From assembly GCF_900700375.1 (NCBI RefSeq), contig NC_041712.1, positions 19,675,280 through 19,739,279 on the forward strand: a stretch of 64,000 bases of DNA, read 5' to 3'. The notes below the pieces were generated by a model, which was given only the letters and a program-made list of their open reading frames with translations, ran no database searches and was not told where the DNA came from. Below, in pieces: positions 20,652 through 31,445 of the stretch (position 1 is its first letter; each line of letters opens with the position of its first letter). The translations under genes were made by a program, and so were the position numbers. Source of the DNA: Denticeps clupeoides. Lineage: Eukaryota; Chordata; Actinopteri; Clupeiformes; Denticipitidae.

Positions 20652-20862
20652 TAGATTAGATTAGATTAGATTCAACTTTATTGTCATTACACATGTACAA
20701 GTACAGGGCAACGAAATGTAGTTTAGGTCTAACCAGAAGTGCAATAAGCAGCAAGTGCAGGATACAGTTCAAATAAGTTATATATATATACATAAAGTGA
20801 TATGTGCAGGATAAAGTGATATGTGGAGGAGTAGTACAGTGCAGTGATTATCAGGAGTGTAT

Positions 20863-20901
<39 letters not shown>

Positions 20902-20955
20902 AGGAGTTCAGCAAGGAAACAGCTCTGGGAAAAAAAGCTGTTCCTAAGTCTGCTG
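20652..20955 (-). repeat. LINE 3'-end fragment inserted after duplication
   Basis: A tail of ATTAG units at the left and the phrase caactttattgtcattacac mark the 3' end of a common teleost LINE in reverse orientation. The matching site beside OR-8 (about 26240, gtgactgttacaac) is empty, so the insertion came after the duplication, or was lost cleanly there, which is less likely. Confidence 0.75.
20863..20898 (+). repeat. Homopolymer run of 36 G
   Basis: The run is uninterrupted on the plus strand and lies inside the LINE-type fragment. It may be shortened or lengthened by sequencing error. Confidence 0.9.
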
Positions 20956-21225
20956 TTACAACATATATTAAGATGCTGGAACTATGCAGATTTGCATAGT
21001 TCTTCATGCTGAGAATGAAGTTGTGTATTATAAAATGGAACAACTGTGAAATACAGACAAGTAAAGAATAACAGTTCATATTTTAATTCACATTTTACCG
21101 GCAAGCAAATGCATTTAGGATTTATTTAAAGGGAAAGAGTTACATTTATTTTAATCACAAAAGCAGATTGAATTCAAAATAATTCAGAGAAATAAATTTC
21201 ATGTTCTATAAGTTGCTTCTTTTGA

Positions 21226-22176
21226 TTATTTTACTGATGCTACACGGTTTCGGATGAGCAGTTTTATTAAGCGTTCTCTCAACTGTTTTGTGGTCAGACA
21301 GTAGGTGAGAGGATTGATGAGAGGAGGTAGCATGGCAGCAACAGTCACCACAGCGTTCCGCTCGGTCAGCGTGAGCGTCACCCCGATCCTCGTCAGCAGA
21401 ATGTTCACCAGTTTGGGACCGTAGAAACTCGTACACACAATAATGTGTGATATGCAGGTGCTGAACATTTTCTTCCTGCTCTGTCTGTTCGCCAGCCTCA
21501 GGACGGTGACAATAATAACCACATAAGTCAAGAAAATAAAAGTAAAATGTCCCCCAAGTAGCCATGCAGACATGATCACTGGGTAGATGAAGTACGCTTC
21601 AGGGTTCACACATGCAGCCCTCAACAAAGCAGGGTAGTCACAGAAGACATATTTAATCAAAGGCTGACAGTATGGTAGGCTTCTGAGTGTAGTTACAGAT
21701 GGAAGCACAACTCCCATTGCTATGACCCAGGACAGCACAATGAGTTGGATCGTGCGTGAGTTTGTGAGGATGCTGTGGTACCTTAATGGGCTCATGATGG
21801 CAATCATGCGATCCAAAGCCATTAAAGTCAACGCCAAGCATTCTGTGGCATCTGCAACATGGTGAATGTACAGCCATGCCACACAAGAAGTGAGAGATAT
21901 TGTTTTAATCTCAAAAAGAAGCACTGAAATCATTGTCGGGCTACAGCTGCTGCTAAATATAATATCCACAACTGATAAATTGCAAATTAGAATACACATC
22001 GGTGTACGCAAATGTCGGTCAGACACAATTATGCTCACATTTGTGGTGGTGCAAATTAAAATGAGAATATATGTAATAAGGATGACAGAGCCGATCAGCT
22101 TCTGATGAGAGAGGTGGTCAAAACCAATGATGGTTAATTCAGATACACTACGGACTGTTTCATTTGCTGTGTTCAT
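21226..22176 (-). CDS. Olfactory receptor, subfamily 2, DRM motif (OR-7)
   Basis: The single-exon frame of 316 residues starts MNTANETV with the NET glycosylation site at residue 5. It has TM1 at about 28-50, RTPMCILICNL in place of the usual PMY..., MALDRMIAIMSPLRYHSI (DRM at 122-124), KKMFSTCISHIIVC in TM6 and PPLINPLTYCL in TM7. The tyrosine of DRY is methionine, as in all four sister genes, so this is a lineage trait and not decay. A likely splice acceptor (ctggcag) lies two bases before the ATG, consistent with an upstream non-coding exon. Its closest relative is OR-8. The subfamily is distinct from subfamily 1 but clearly odorant-receptor in type. Confidence 0.93.
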   Translation of the reverse strand: MNTANETVRSVSELTIIGFDHLSHQKLIGSVILITYILILICTTTNVSIIVSDRHLRTPMCILICNLSVVDIIFSSSCSPTMISVLLFEIKTISLTSCVAWLYIHHVADATECLALTLMALDRMIAIMSPLRYHSILTNSRTIQLIVLSWVIAMGVVLPSVTTLRSLPYCQPLIKYVFCDYPALLRAACVNPEAYFIYPVIMSAWLLGGHFTFIFLTYVVIIVTVLRLANRQSRKKMFSTCISHIIVCTSFYGPKLVNILLTRIGVTLTLTERNAVVTVAAMLPPLINPLTYCLTTKQLRERLIKLLIRNRVASVK

Positions 22177-22643
22177 ATCTGCCAGATTAATGCTAAACAG
22201 AAATAAGACCTACAACCTGTACAGGTCATCATCTTCATCCAGTCGAGTAGAGTCTAAATCCTCATCATCCGTTCACAAGCTTTTATACCTTCCAACTCTG
22301 TCCCCTGAGTACACTGACACAACGAAAGGATCCTGTTGCCACAGTGAAAGTAGAACAATTTCTTCATATAACTATCCTTGCTGTTATAACTTTACAACAT
22401 TAACTTTGTTGTTGTTGTTACTTGAGGGACAGTACATATCACTATGGCAACATGCAACAGAATATGTAGTGTACATTTGTTGATATCATAACAACAAAAC
22501 ATTTTTTTATTATATAGCCCAAAATTACATACAGTATGTCTCAATGGGCTTTGACAAGCCGTACAGTTGACACCTCCCACACTCGATCCTTCTGCACACA
22601 TGGAAAAACTCCACACAAAAAACCTCTTGGGAAGGAGTGATAC
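22177..22643. other. Upstream flank of OR-7
   Basis: The non-coding flank is similar to 27579-27880 upstream of OR-8, including a shared cttttataccttccaactc motif that could be a TATA-containing promoter (ttttatacc near 22287). No gene is seen. Confidence 0.5.
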
Positions 22644-23554
22644 TGTCAGGATTGACTGCAGCTGGGCTAATCGCCTGTGCCCAATCCAGACAGCGCATAA
22701 AAGCCGGAGATTTCCGCCCCTTCAGGAGTGACGGCATTTTAGTGGACTTTAGTGCATGTTTGTGAATGTGTCTATTTTTGAGTTCTGGCAATCGGCACAA
22801 GCTTTTATGCCCTGTTTGTTTTAGTTGATCCCACTTTATTTCCCTTTTCGACCATTTGTATTTATTTATTGTTTATTAATAAAACTCCTTTCCCAGCATG
22901 TCCCGCCTCTGCGCTTCCCTCCCCCGTCAGCCTGCCAGCATGACAGAATGCCGTCGCTCCCCACAAAAGCGTTGACGTAAAAGGCAGAGGTAAAAAAAGC
23001 GCCGCAAAGGACGCAGCCTGGTGCGACGAACGTAGACGCCAGGGGAGAGACGCGCCACCCGTTCTGGTGGAGCGCTTTCTCCCCGATGAGCCATGGCGGC
23101 GCGTGATGACGTCACCACCGGAAAACTCTGCGAAACCCGGAAGCGGCAACGTCAGCGGGTGAGTGGGCAGAGCGAAGAAGATGTCGCAGTGCAGCAGCGA
23201 GGAAGTGACGTGGGCAGCGAGCACAGAGGATGCGACCCCCACGATCTTCACCATGTCAAGCCAGGAACTCTGCGCTCTGGCAAGGCTCCCCGTGGAATGG
23301 GACAACACGGACGATGATGACGACGAGAGCACTGGAGACGTGAGTTGGGCTCCACCCATCGCGCCCGTCCACAAGCGTCGCAAGGTCTGTGGGGACCCAT
23401 GTCACTTCCAGGGGTGTGAGAAGCGACAACGGCAGCATTCCTCCAGCAAGGAGGTGGGCAGGCTCCAGCCCGAATGGCCAGAGTACTGCCCATGGGAGCT
23501 GATTGCACCCTTGGTCTGGGATGTCCACAGGGTGGACGACCCTCAGAGTCACCG

Positions 23555-23848
23555 GTGGGAGGACACAGATGACGAAAGTGATGATGATGTGGATTTTCGT
23601 TGGGCGGTCGGTGCCGGGATGGCTCCACACAACGAGCATGTCCGAGATCGTCGCGACGTCCGTGAAGACCCACGTGACTTCCGAGGGTATGAGGATGACG
23701 CCGGTGGGAGGACACAGATGACGAAAGCGATGATGATGTGGATTTTCGTTGGGCGGTCGGTGCCGGGATGGCTCCACACAACGAGCATGTCCGAGATCGT
23801 CGCGACGTCAGTGAAGACCCACGTGACTTCCGAGGGTACGAGGATGAT
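23555..23848 (+). repeat. Internal tandem duplication of about 147 bp in the family A copy
   Basis: Two neighbouring units (about 23555-23701 and 23702-23848) share ggaggacacagatgacgaaa through gtgacttccgagggta. The young element at 11554 has single diverged units here, so repeat number varies between copies. Confidence 0.8.
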
Positions 23849-24637
23849 GACGGTTGGGCAGTCGGTGCCAGGATGGCTCCGCCCATCGTGCCCGTCCAGG
23901 ATTGTTGCGAGGTCCGTGGAGACCCACGTAACTCCCAGAGATGCGACAACAGCGAGGAGGAAGATGGCAATGCGGGGGTAAGCTGGTGGAAGAGGGCGAC
24001 GGGAGGTCGCCAGCCAGCAACTGCACTGCCGGAACTGCCTCGCGGGGAAGACGCCTTCCCAGCTCCGGTCGCCGACCCGCCTTCTCTCTACCCGGACGTT
24101 CCCCAGCTGAACAGCAGCGCAGCACCAGCACCCCCGTCTGCTGGAGAAGACGTCCACCACCCTCCACACCACACACCCACCACAATCTCCAGCTACATGC
24201 CCAGCCCCGTCTGGGACATCCCAATGGTCCCGGAACCCTTCAGTGGGGGAGCAGATGCGGATGAGATCACCACCATCCTCGTGTGTCTGACTGGGTTAGC
24301 ATGAGGCAAGGGCGCAAGCCTCTGGCAGCAAGGACAGATAGACAGGAGTTTTCGGGACTTCCTGCATTAGCCAGGGATCAAACTCTGCCCCTCCCCCACA
24401 AGAAGGCCCTGCACGGGAGGGCGTCGAGAAGGTCGTGCCTCCCGAGATCCTGGCGGTGCCCCCTGAGGAGGTCCCGGAGAGCCCAGAGAGGGAGCCAGAT
24501 GACCCTCTCTTCTGTTTGTCTCTGTCTGTGTGTGTGTGCGTAGCATTTGTGTCCGTATGTCGCCCCCACTTCCCCTCTTTGTGTCCATCTGATGGTGACC
24601 CAGCAGCGGAGCTGAACCCTAGGGAGGAACTTCCTAA

Positions 24638-25034
24638 TGTAAAACGTGGGAGAGAACCAGTAAAAAACTCTCCCTCTATACACACAAAAGCACTGTATTC
24701 AAACCACTCCAACTTGATGTTACCTGGCAGAAAGAGACATGGCAAAATAGAGGTTAAAAGTATGAATAGTTTCAAATTTTTTTAACACCAGTAAAATATT
24801 ATTGCAGTTACATGTGAATATTGTATGTAAAAAGGTACCAATGTTACAGATAAGACTAAAATGGAAAGAAGAGAGAGAGAAAAGCTAGGAGAAAAATGGG
24901 AGAAGAGAAAAGACTCGGAAGCCAGAACCCCTGAGCAAGAAAGCCCAGTTTCCTTCCCCACATGTGAACAGATCTTTTATACACCTTGCCTAAAGGAAGC
25001 TGTCACAGACCAAAAAGAACCTGTTGTTTCTGAG
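24638..25034 (-). mobile_element. Truncated LTR, family C, nested in family A
   Basis: It matches the solo LTRs at 28840-29567 and 34565-35227 over the end that carries the polyadenylation region and the ccccacatgtgaacagatc segment, but lacks the outer part. It sits inside the family A copy and so is younger than it. Confidence 0.8.
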
Positions 25035-25240
25035 GGCGGGCCAGGCATGGGCCTGCGTCCGCCTCCAGAGGGGTGGACCCCTGGAAGGCATGAGGACCCA
25101 GCTGGGACAGGCAGGAACGCCGGGGAGCCAGCCCGAGGGTCCGGAGCCGGCACGCCTGACCACGCCGGGGAGCCAGCCCGAGGGACCGGGTCCTCCAAGG
25201 GGAGGATACAGCAGGGCAGGAGCAGGGCGAAGATTTCACA

Positions 25241-25615
25241 GACAGACCAGTATTCTCTGTCAACAACAGCCTTGACATCCCACCCCCCTTGTCCACCAGA
25301 GGTCTTCCTATGCCATACAACCCCAGAAAGCTAGGGACATGCTTCATAGGAAGGGGGGCAGGGGGTTCCTGTCATGGCTGCGACCCGGAAACAGTTGAGA
25401 ACCAGGTCAGTGCTCTGAATAAAAGCCGAGCAGCCACCTTGGGTGCTGCCCCCTCATTGAGATATTTTTCTTTAATGCTAGCCTTCCTAAACCTGATTGC
25501 CTTATTGAATCTCGACCGCTTGCCATATACTGAACACAACTGTAGCCTGCTCCTTTCAATTTCCCTCTACTACACGGTATGCTTCTATTAACTCATTCTT
25601 CCGCCACCAGGACTC
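25241..25615 (+). mobile_element. Gypsy-like remnant with an LTR-like block (family D)
   Basis: The segment resembles parts of 19240-19965: the phrase gtcttcctatgccatacaac, the purine tract, and an LTR-like block starting TGTCATGGCTG at 25370. It was probably copied together with the OR-7/OR-8 duplication. Confidence 0.65.
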
Positions 25616-26627
25616 CTTTACCCCACCATGCTGTACAGCATGTTCTGCCCGCTCCACTTATTCATGCTCACTGGCAACCTACCTCCACCAAGTCCCACTT
25701 CAGCCAAAAACTGCTCCTGAATCTCTAAAGTTTGCTCCGACTCATGTCTGCTTGTGCTCCCCCAAATAAGAATATATTTAAAAGGATACAATACATCTGC
25801 ATGGACCACATTCTTAGCAGATGGAGATGGGCCTGGTGAACTTGCAGGACAGATACAGGGGTCAGTGAGCAGATAGATGTCAAGATTTTGCAGAACACCG
25901 TTTCCTACATGTATATTTATTAACACTTGCTGTTTATATGAACCCATGAGCTGCTCCTGATTTACCCACCATTACTGTCTTTTCTCACATGAAAATGTAT
26001 AAAAGTTGTACAAATTTCAAAATTATAATCGCTTTAGGCTAATATTACGTGTAGTATCTTCTCTAGGCATTTTTTCCCTGGCTGGTGTATGGGGCAAGGC
26101 AGTACATGCAGGCAGTACAATTTAACAGACCGCTTCACTTTTATTAGACAAGAAGCCTTTGGGGTGTTGGGTATAAAGACCAAAGATGTTGTTTGCTTTC
26201 AGCGGAATGGAACACAGAATTTTTGGAATGTGACTGTTACAACATATATTAAGATGCGGTGACTATGCAGATGTGAGGAAGGAAGTTGTGTATTATAAAA
26301 TTGAACAACTGTGAAATACTGACACAAAAAGAATAACAGTTCATATTTTAATTCACATTTTACCTGACATATACAATTTATTCCTTTTAAACTTTATTCT
26401 GTAACAACTGAGGTGCACCAAAAATTAGTCTTTTCTTACAGTAAATGTATTCCTTTATCTATAAAGTGTCAATATTATGTGAAAAACTCACAATATTAAC
26501 AGGCAAGCAAATGCATTTAGGATTTATTTAAAGGGAAAGATTTACATTTATTTTAATCACAAATGCAGATTAAATTGAAAATAATTCAGAGAAATAAATA
26601 CCATGTTCTATAAGTCGCTTCTTTTGA
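25616..26627. other. 3' flank of OR-8
   Basis: Bases 26040-26627 match the OR-7 3' flank without the LINE insertion. Bases 25616-26040 hold no recognisable gene. Confidence 0.6.
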
Positions 26628-27578
26628 TTATTTTACTGAGGCTACACGGTTTCGGGTGAGCAGTTTAATTAAGCGTTCTCTCAACTGTTTTGTGGTCAGA
26701 CAGTAGGTGAGAGGATTGATGAGAGGAGGCAGCATGGCAGCAACAGTCACCACAGCGTTCCGCTCGGTCAGCGTGAGCGTCACCCCGATCCTCGTCAGCA
26801 GAATGTTCACCAGTTTGGGACCATAGAAACTCGTACACACAATAATGTGTGAGATGCAGGTGCTGAACATTTTCTTCCTGCTCTGTCTGTTCGCCAGTTT
26901 CAGTACGGTGACAATAATAACCACATAAGTCAAGAAAATAAAAGTAAAATGTCCCACAAGTAGCCACAGAGATAAAATCACCGGGTAGAGGAAATACGGT
27001 TCAGGGTTCACACATGCAGCCCTCAACAAAGCAGGGTAGTCACAGAAGACATATTTAATCAAAGGCTGACAGTATGGTAGGCTTCTGATTGTAGTTACAG
27101 ATGGAAGCAGAACACCCATTGCTATGACCCAGGACAGCACAATGAGTTGGATCGTGCGTGAGTTTGTGAGGATGCTGTGGTACCTTAATGGGCTCATGAT
27201 GGCAATCATGCGATCCAAAGCCATTAAAGTCAACGCCAAGCATTCTGTGGCATCTGCAACATGGTGAATGTACATCCATGCCACACAAGAAGTGAGAGAT
27301 ATTGTTTTAATCTCAAAAAGAAGCACTGAAATCATTGTCGGGCTACAGCTGCTGCTAAATATAATATCAACAACTGATAAATTGCAAATTAGAATACACA
27401 TCGGTGTACGCAAATGTCGGTCAGACACAATTATGCTCACATTTGTGGTGGTGCAAATTAAAATGAGACAATATGTAATAAGGATGACAGAGCCGATCAG
27501 CTTCTGATGAGAGAGGTGGTCAAAGCCAATGATGGTAAATTCAGATACACTACGGACTGTTTCATTTCCTGGGTTCAT
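26628..27578 (-). CDS. Olfactory receptor, subfamily 2, DRM motif (OR-8)
   Basis: This 316-residue receptor starts MNPGNETV (NET site at residue 5) and has DRM at 122-124, KKMFSTCISHIIVC and PPLINPLTYCL. It differs from OR-7 at scattered positions, mostly in TM1 (ITYCLIL), extracellular loop 1 (AWMYIHHV) and TM5 (YFLYPVILSLWLLVGH). Flanks on both sides are shared with OR-7, so they are tandem duplicates carried on a unit of about 5 kb that also contains Gypsy fossils. A likely splice acceptor (tctgctag) precedes the ATG by two bases. It is presumably functional. Confidence 0.93.
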   Translation of the reverse strand: MNPGNETVRSVSEFTIIGFDHLSHQKLIGSVILITYCLILICTTTNVSIIVSDRHLRTPMCILICNLSVVDIIFSSSCSPTMISVLLFEIKTISLTSCVAWMYIHHVADATECLALTLMALDRMIAIMSPLRYHSILTNSRTIQLIVLSWVIAMGVLLPSVTTIRSLPYCQPLIKYVFCDYPALLRAACVNPEPYFLYPVILSLWLLVGHFTFIFLTYVVIIVTVLKLANRQSRKKMFSTCISHIIVCTSFYGPKLVNILLTRIGVTLTLTERNAVVTVAAMLPPLINPLTYCLTTKQLRERLIKLLTRNRVASVK

Positions 27579-28477
27579 ATCTAGCAGATCAACAGAAATA
27601 AGACCTACAATCTGTAAAGGTCATTACCTTCATCCAGTCAAGTAGAGTCTAAATCCTCATCATCACTTCACAAGCTTTTATACCTTCCAACTCGGTCCAT
27701 TGAGTACACTGACACAACAAAAGGTTCCTGTTGCCACAGTGAACGTAGAACAATTTCTTCATATAACTAACCTTCCTGTTATAACTTTACACCAATAACT
27801 TTATTGTTATTTTAGGGACAGTACATATCACTATGGCAACATGCAACAGAATATGTAGTATACATGATATCAAGTAACACAGTCTTAAATGAAGTGAGCA
27901 GTGTTTTTCTGTTCAAAAACAAATTTCTTTATTAGAATTTCTTTAGGCACAGAACATGCTGTCTACTCTAATGACCTCTCTTTAATGTATTTATTTTTTT
28001 ATTACTCTTATTTTTATGAAGTAGGAGGTGTTGAAATATTTGAACACAAATATACAGTCCACATGATTAATAAATCTCTGTGTCTGTACAGAAGTGTTCA
28101 GAATTCAAAGTTCCTTTGAAGTCCATTCACTTGGTACAAAACAAGAAGTATGGGATAACCACGCCTCAGCGTACCCCGCTGAAGACACCTTTCGTCATGC
28201 CTATAAGCAGTAGGGGTGTTGAAATTAATCGTATAATTGATGCATTGCGATGCTGAAGTGGACGATATTGCATCAATGCAGTGCTTGGTGCTTGGTAATT
28301 CTCTGGAGGCGGCATAAATATTCTCATTAAAAAGTAGTGCCAGTAGTGACTGTGGCGGCCTGATTGGAATACAGCGTGGCTCCGGGTAGGAGTTTCACAC
28401 GGTGGCCTTGTTGAAAAAGTGAGTTAAACATGGTGCACATTATCAGTTAATTAGCATATTGTATGGTATCGAGATAT
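27579..28477. other. Upstream flank of OR-8 and unassigned DNA
   Basis: Bases 27579-27880 repeat the OR-7 upstream flank. Bases about 28200-28300 (gggtgttgaaattaatcgta) look like the end of an hAT-type or related short transposon, which I could not bound. No gene is seen. Confidence 0.45.
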
Positions 28478-28839
28478 ATGGAATTCAAATTCAAATTTTA
28501 TTTGTCACATACATAGTCATACACGGTATGATATGCAGTTAAATGCTTTTTGCGACTGCTACGGACCACAGTATTGCAAATGTTGCAAGTATACAACGAA
28601 ACCCAATATGCAAATATTACAAACATAACCAAATATTACACTTTTACGTCTTTAACATAAAATATGTGTAACTGGTAGGGTGAAGGTGTGCAAATGAGTG
28701 AAAGACAATGTTTAAAAAAAGAGCAGTAAAGTAAAAAGCGCAAAGATTTTGTGCAAAGTGATTTTGTGCAAAGTGATTTTGTACAAAGTGATTTGTGCAA
28801 AGAGTTGTAAAAAGACCGTGGTGGGGTGAGAGATCAGAG
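28478..28839 (-). repeat. LINE 3'-end fragment with a 17-bp tandem repeat
   Basis: The opening attcaaattcaaattttatt and gcagttaaatgctttttgcg are typical of a teleost LINE 3' end in reverse. At 28745-28803 about four copies of a 17-bp unit (gtgattttgtgcaaa plus two bases) follow. A family C solo LTR abuts at 28840. Confidence 0.65.
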
Positions 28840-29567
28840 TGTAAAAAATACTCTCTCTCCCTCCACACAAAAGCACTGTATTCAAGCCGCTCCAACTTGA
28901 TGTTACCTGGCAGAAAGAGGCATGGCACAATAGAGGTTAAAAATGAACAGTTTCTAATTAATTAACACCGGTAAATAATTATTGCAGTTACATGTGAATA
29001 TTGTATGTAAAAAGGTACCAAGGTTACAGAGAAAACAAAAATGAGAAGAAAGAGTAAAGGGAGAGAAAGAGGCAGAGCCATGAGAAAAAATGAGATGATA
29101 GAGCAGGCTCGAAAACCGGAAAATCCGGTTTTGATGGAAAGACAGCTGGAAAAGAAAAAGTAAAGTCCCTTCCCCACATGTGAGCAGACCTTTATACCCC
29201 TGGCCTACAGGAAGATGTCACTGGACTACAGGAAGTTGTCACAGACCAATCAGAACCTGTTGTTTCTGATGTCACGCCCCCCGGTGCCTCCCATCTGGGG
29301 AAGACAAAGAGAGTGGGCGGTCCTGACGGCCGACACTTCACACGTTTGGCTCTGGGGCCTCCCGTCTGTGCAAGACAAAGAGGGTAGGCGGTCCCGATGG
29401 CCAACACTTCACACGTTTGGCTTGGAAAAAGGCCGTCCGACAACAGAGATGTGAAACAGAGATGTTGAATCTTCATGCACAACAATTGGCACAGGAATGT
29501 CACATTTCTCCTTGTAGACGGTCGCTATGCAAAACAAAAGCATGGTCCTGCGATGCCCAATCTTACA
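28840..29567 (-). mobile_element. Solo LTR, family C (4-bp target duplication)
   Basis: The 728-bp block has TG...CA ends and the 4-bp target duplication AGAG on both sides (28836-28839 and 29568-29571). On the reverse strand it carries a TATA-like ggtataaagg region near 29195 and a polyadenylation region (ttaataa-like) near 28960. A 4-bp duplication fits an ERV1-like or some Gypsy-type integrases; I cannot decide which. It is a fossil with no coding part. Confidence 0.82.
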
Positions 29568-29599
29568 AGAGACACCCAAGTGGACCCCCAAGAGAGCCA

Positions 29600-29880
29600 T
29601 TCTATAGGAAGAAAAGCTCCTACGTCTAGGACCTCATTGTGAAGGGGTATATAGTCAAGTCGAAGTCTTCCTACATTGCTTCAGTAGTGTGTGTGTGAAG
29701 GATGGGACTATACATCTCTGTATAGACTATCGCCTCTTGAACCAGAAAGCAGTACCTGATAAACACCCCCTGCTGTGATGGTGGGTTACTCCTGGTTTAC
29801 TATCCTTGACCAAGAAAAAGCCTACTACCAGGGCTTCATGGCCAAAGAGTCAAAGCATCTGACTGCTGACTGCTTCGCTA
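29600..29880 (+). mobile_element. Ty3/Gypsy reverse transcriptase fragment
   Basis: A short plus-strand segment reads as the start of a Gypsy reverse transcriptase domain (a CIDYR.LN-like box followed by an LDQ.KAYYQGF-like box). It is isolated, broken and old. Confidence 0.7.
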
Positions 29881-29899
29881 TCTTAGCCTAGGTTAGCTA

Positions 29900-30355
29900 T
29901 GTTTAAGACTTATAAAACAGGATTTTATAATGGCCAAATATATTCAAAACAATTGTCCAGCCTTACCTATGAAATGTAATCCCCCGGGATGTGGTTTAGA
30001 GCGTACAGTGGTTTCTACAGCCCCAAGCAGCACAAGAGTGAGGCATTTTTATGCACTTCTCTCCATAGACATGTATATGCTTCATGCCACAGCAGAGCCT
30101 ATCGCAATATGGCGGCGACGTTGACGTACGATGCAGCGCGTCATGCGGCGTCTAACCATATGTCTCCGAATCGAAAGTCATGTGACCAAACACGTCACAT
30201 CTGACTGAAGTGAGACTCGCAAACTTTGAGAGAATGGATCGGATATGTTGCCGATCCAATCCATGTACTAATAATTTAAATCGCAGTTTTTTGCATTCAT
30301 GTAATCGCACATACTGACATCGCGATTATGATTGCGATTAATCGTGCAGCACTAG
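29900..30355 (-). mobile_element. THAP-exon repeat, copy 1 (degraded)
   Basis: The reverse strand encodes MPHSCAAWGC, the start of a THAP zinc-finger domain, preceded by gccgccatattgcg and followed by a gtaagg splice donor. The copy at 35880-36300 is the better preserved one. THAP domains head the transposases of P-element and Kolobok-type DNA transposons. The left edge (gcgattaatcgtgcagcact) resembles a transposon terminus. Confidence 0.6.
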
Positions 30356-30389
30356 AAGACATGTTGAGTTCTTTAAGATGAAAGTAAAA

Positions 30390-30480
30390 GTGAAGTGATT
30401 GTCACGACGAAATGTGCCCTCTGCTTTTATCCCATCAACCTTAGTGAGCAGTGGGCAGCCATGACAGGTGTCCATTTGTT
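30390..30480 (-). repeat. tRNA-derived SINE (type S), 3' fragment
   Basis: The reversed body and tail of the SINE at 5601 are present (gtgagcagtgggcagccatg reads as its complement); the tRNA part is missing. Confidence 0.7.
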
Positions 30481-30499
30481 TTCCATTGCATGTAATTAG

Positions 30500-31445
30500 G
30501 ACGACTTCCCTCTGCCAAGACATTCCCCAGCTGAGCGGCAGTGCAGCACCGTGGCCTCCGCCTGCGGTAGAGGATGTCCAGCAATCTCCACGCCACTCAC
30601 CCCAGCCATGTGCCTAGCCCCATGTGGGACATACCCATGGTCCCATGACCCTTCAGTGGAGCACCAGGACCGCCTCCATGCAGAGTGCAGGGAGAGAAGC
30701 TGGTCGCACTGCCAGCGGGGACGTGCAGCAAGAGGGGCTGCATGATCCCAGAAGGCACCAGACAGGGGTGCCATAAACAGTCGCCAGAGGGTCCGGGACC
30801 ACCTCCCTGCGCGGTGCAGGGAACGATGCAAGACGCGTTGAAGGGGACGTGCTGAGACAGGGCCCGCACGTACCCAGAAGGGTGGCCCTGTTTTCTGTGT
30901 GCAGGTTGGAGGGACCGGGGCCGCTATGTGGGACCACGTTGGGGAACCAACCTAAGGGTCTAGGGGCGCCATGCTGGACCATGTCCGGGAGACAACCTGA
31001 CAGTCCAGGGCCGCCATGAAAGACCAGGTCAGGGAGCCAGCCTGAGGGTCCAGGGCGGCCATGCGGGACCACGGCTGGGAGCCAGCTAGAGGGTCTGGGT
31101 CCGCCAGTGGGAAGACACAGCAGGGCAGTAGCCCTGATACTGCTGGGGCTCTGAGGGCATAGTCCTTGGAGGGGGGGCTCTGTCAGGATTGACGGCACCT
31201 GTGCCCAATCAGGACAGGCATTTGATAAAACACTGTGTTTCCGGCAGCTCCAACATTTTTGTGGACGTGACCTTTTTGGACCTGGCAACCGTTTGAAGTT
31301 CTGGTAATCGCTACATGCCTATGGGCTACTTCTAGTTTTTCCCTTTATTCCCCTGTTTTCGGCCATTGAGCCATTTTTATTTGTATTTATTATTAAATAC
31401 TTGTTTTTGGTATGTCTCTGTGCTTCCTTCCTCGCCGACGTGACA
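30500..31445 (+). mobile_element. Family A Gypsy-like element, 3' end with LTR
   Basis: Interior sequence parallel to about 12865 onward of the young element, with a diverged stretch of the 45-bp array near 30930-31110, leads through a purine tract (ttggagggggggctc) to an LTR at 31181-31445 (TGTCAGGATTGAC...GACGTGACA). The 5' half is absent. It has several breaks and is old. Confidence 0.82.

Larger units (their letters stand above)
20441..21225. other. 3' flank of OR-7
   Basis: The non-coding flank is shared with OR-8 (26040-26627) but interrupted here by a LINE-type insertion at about 20652-20955. No other gene is seen. Confidence 0.6.
22644..25240 (+). mobile_element. Family A Gypsy-like element, degraded copy with a nested LTR
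   Basis: A 5' LTR (22644-22945, TGTCAGGATTGACTG...ATGACA) is followed by interior sequence parallel to the young element. An LTR of another family (24638-25034) is inserted in it, after which family A sequence resumes at 25035 (gggcgggccaggcatggg) and continues to about 25240 with only a short piece of the 45-bp array. No 3' LTR of its own is seen. It has several breaks and is old. Confidence 0.85.
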
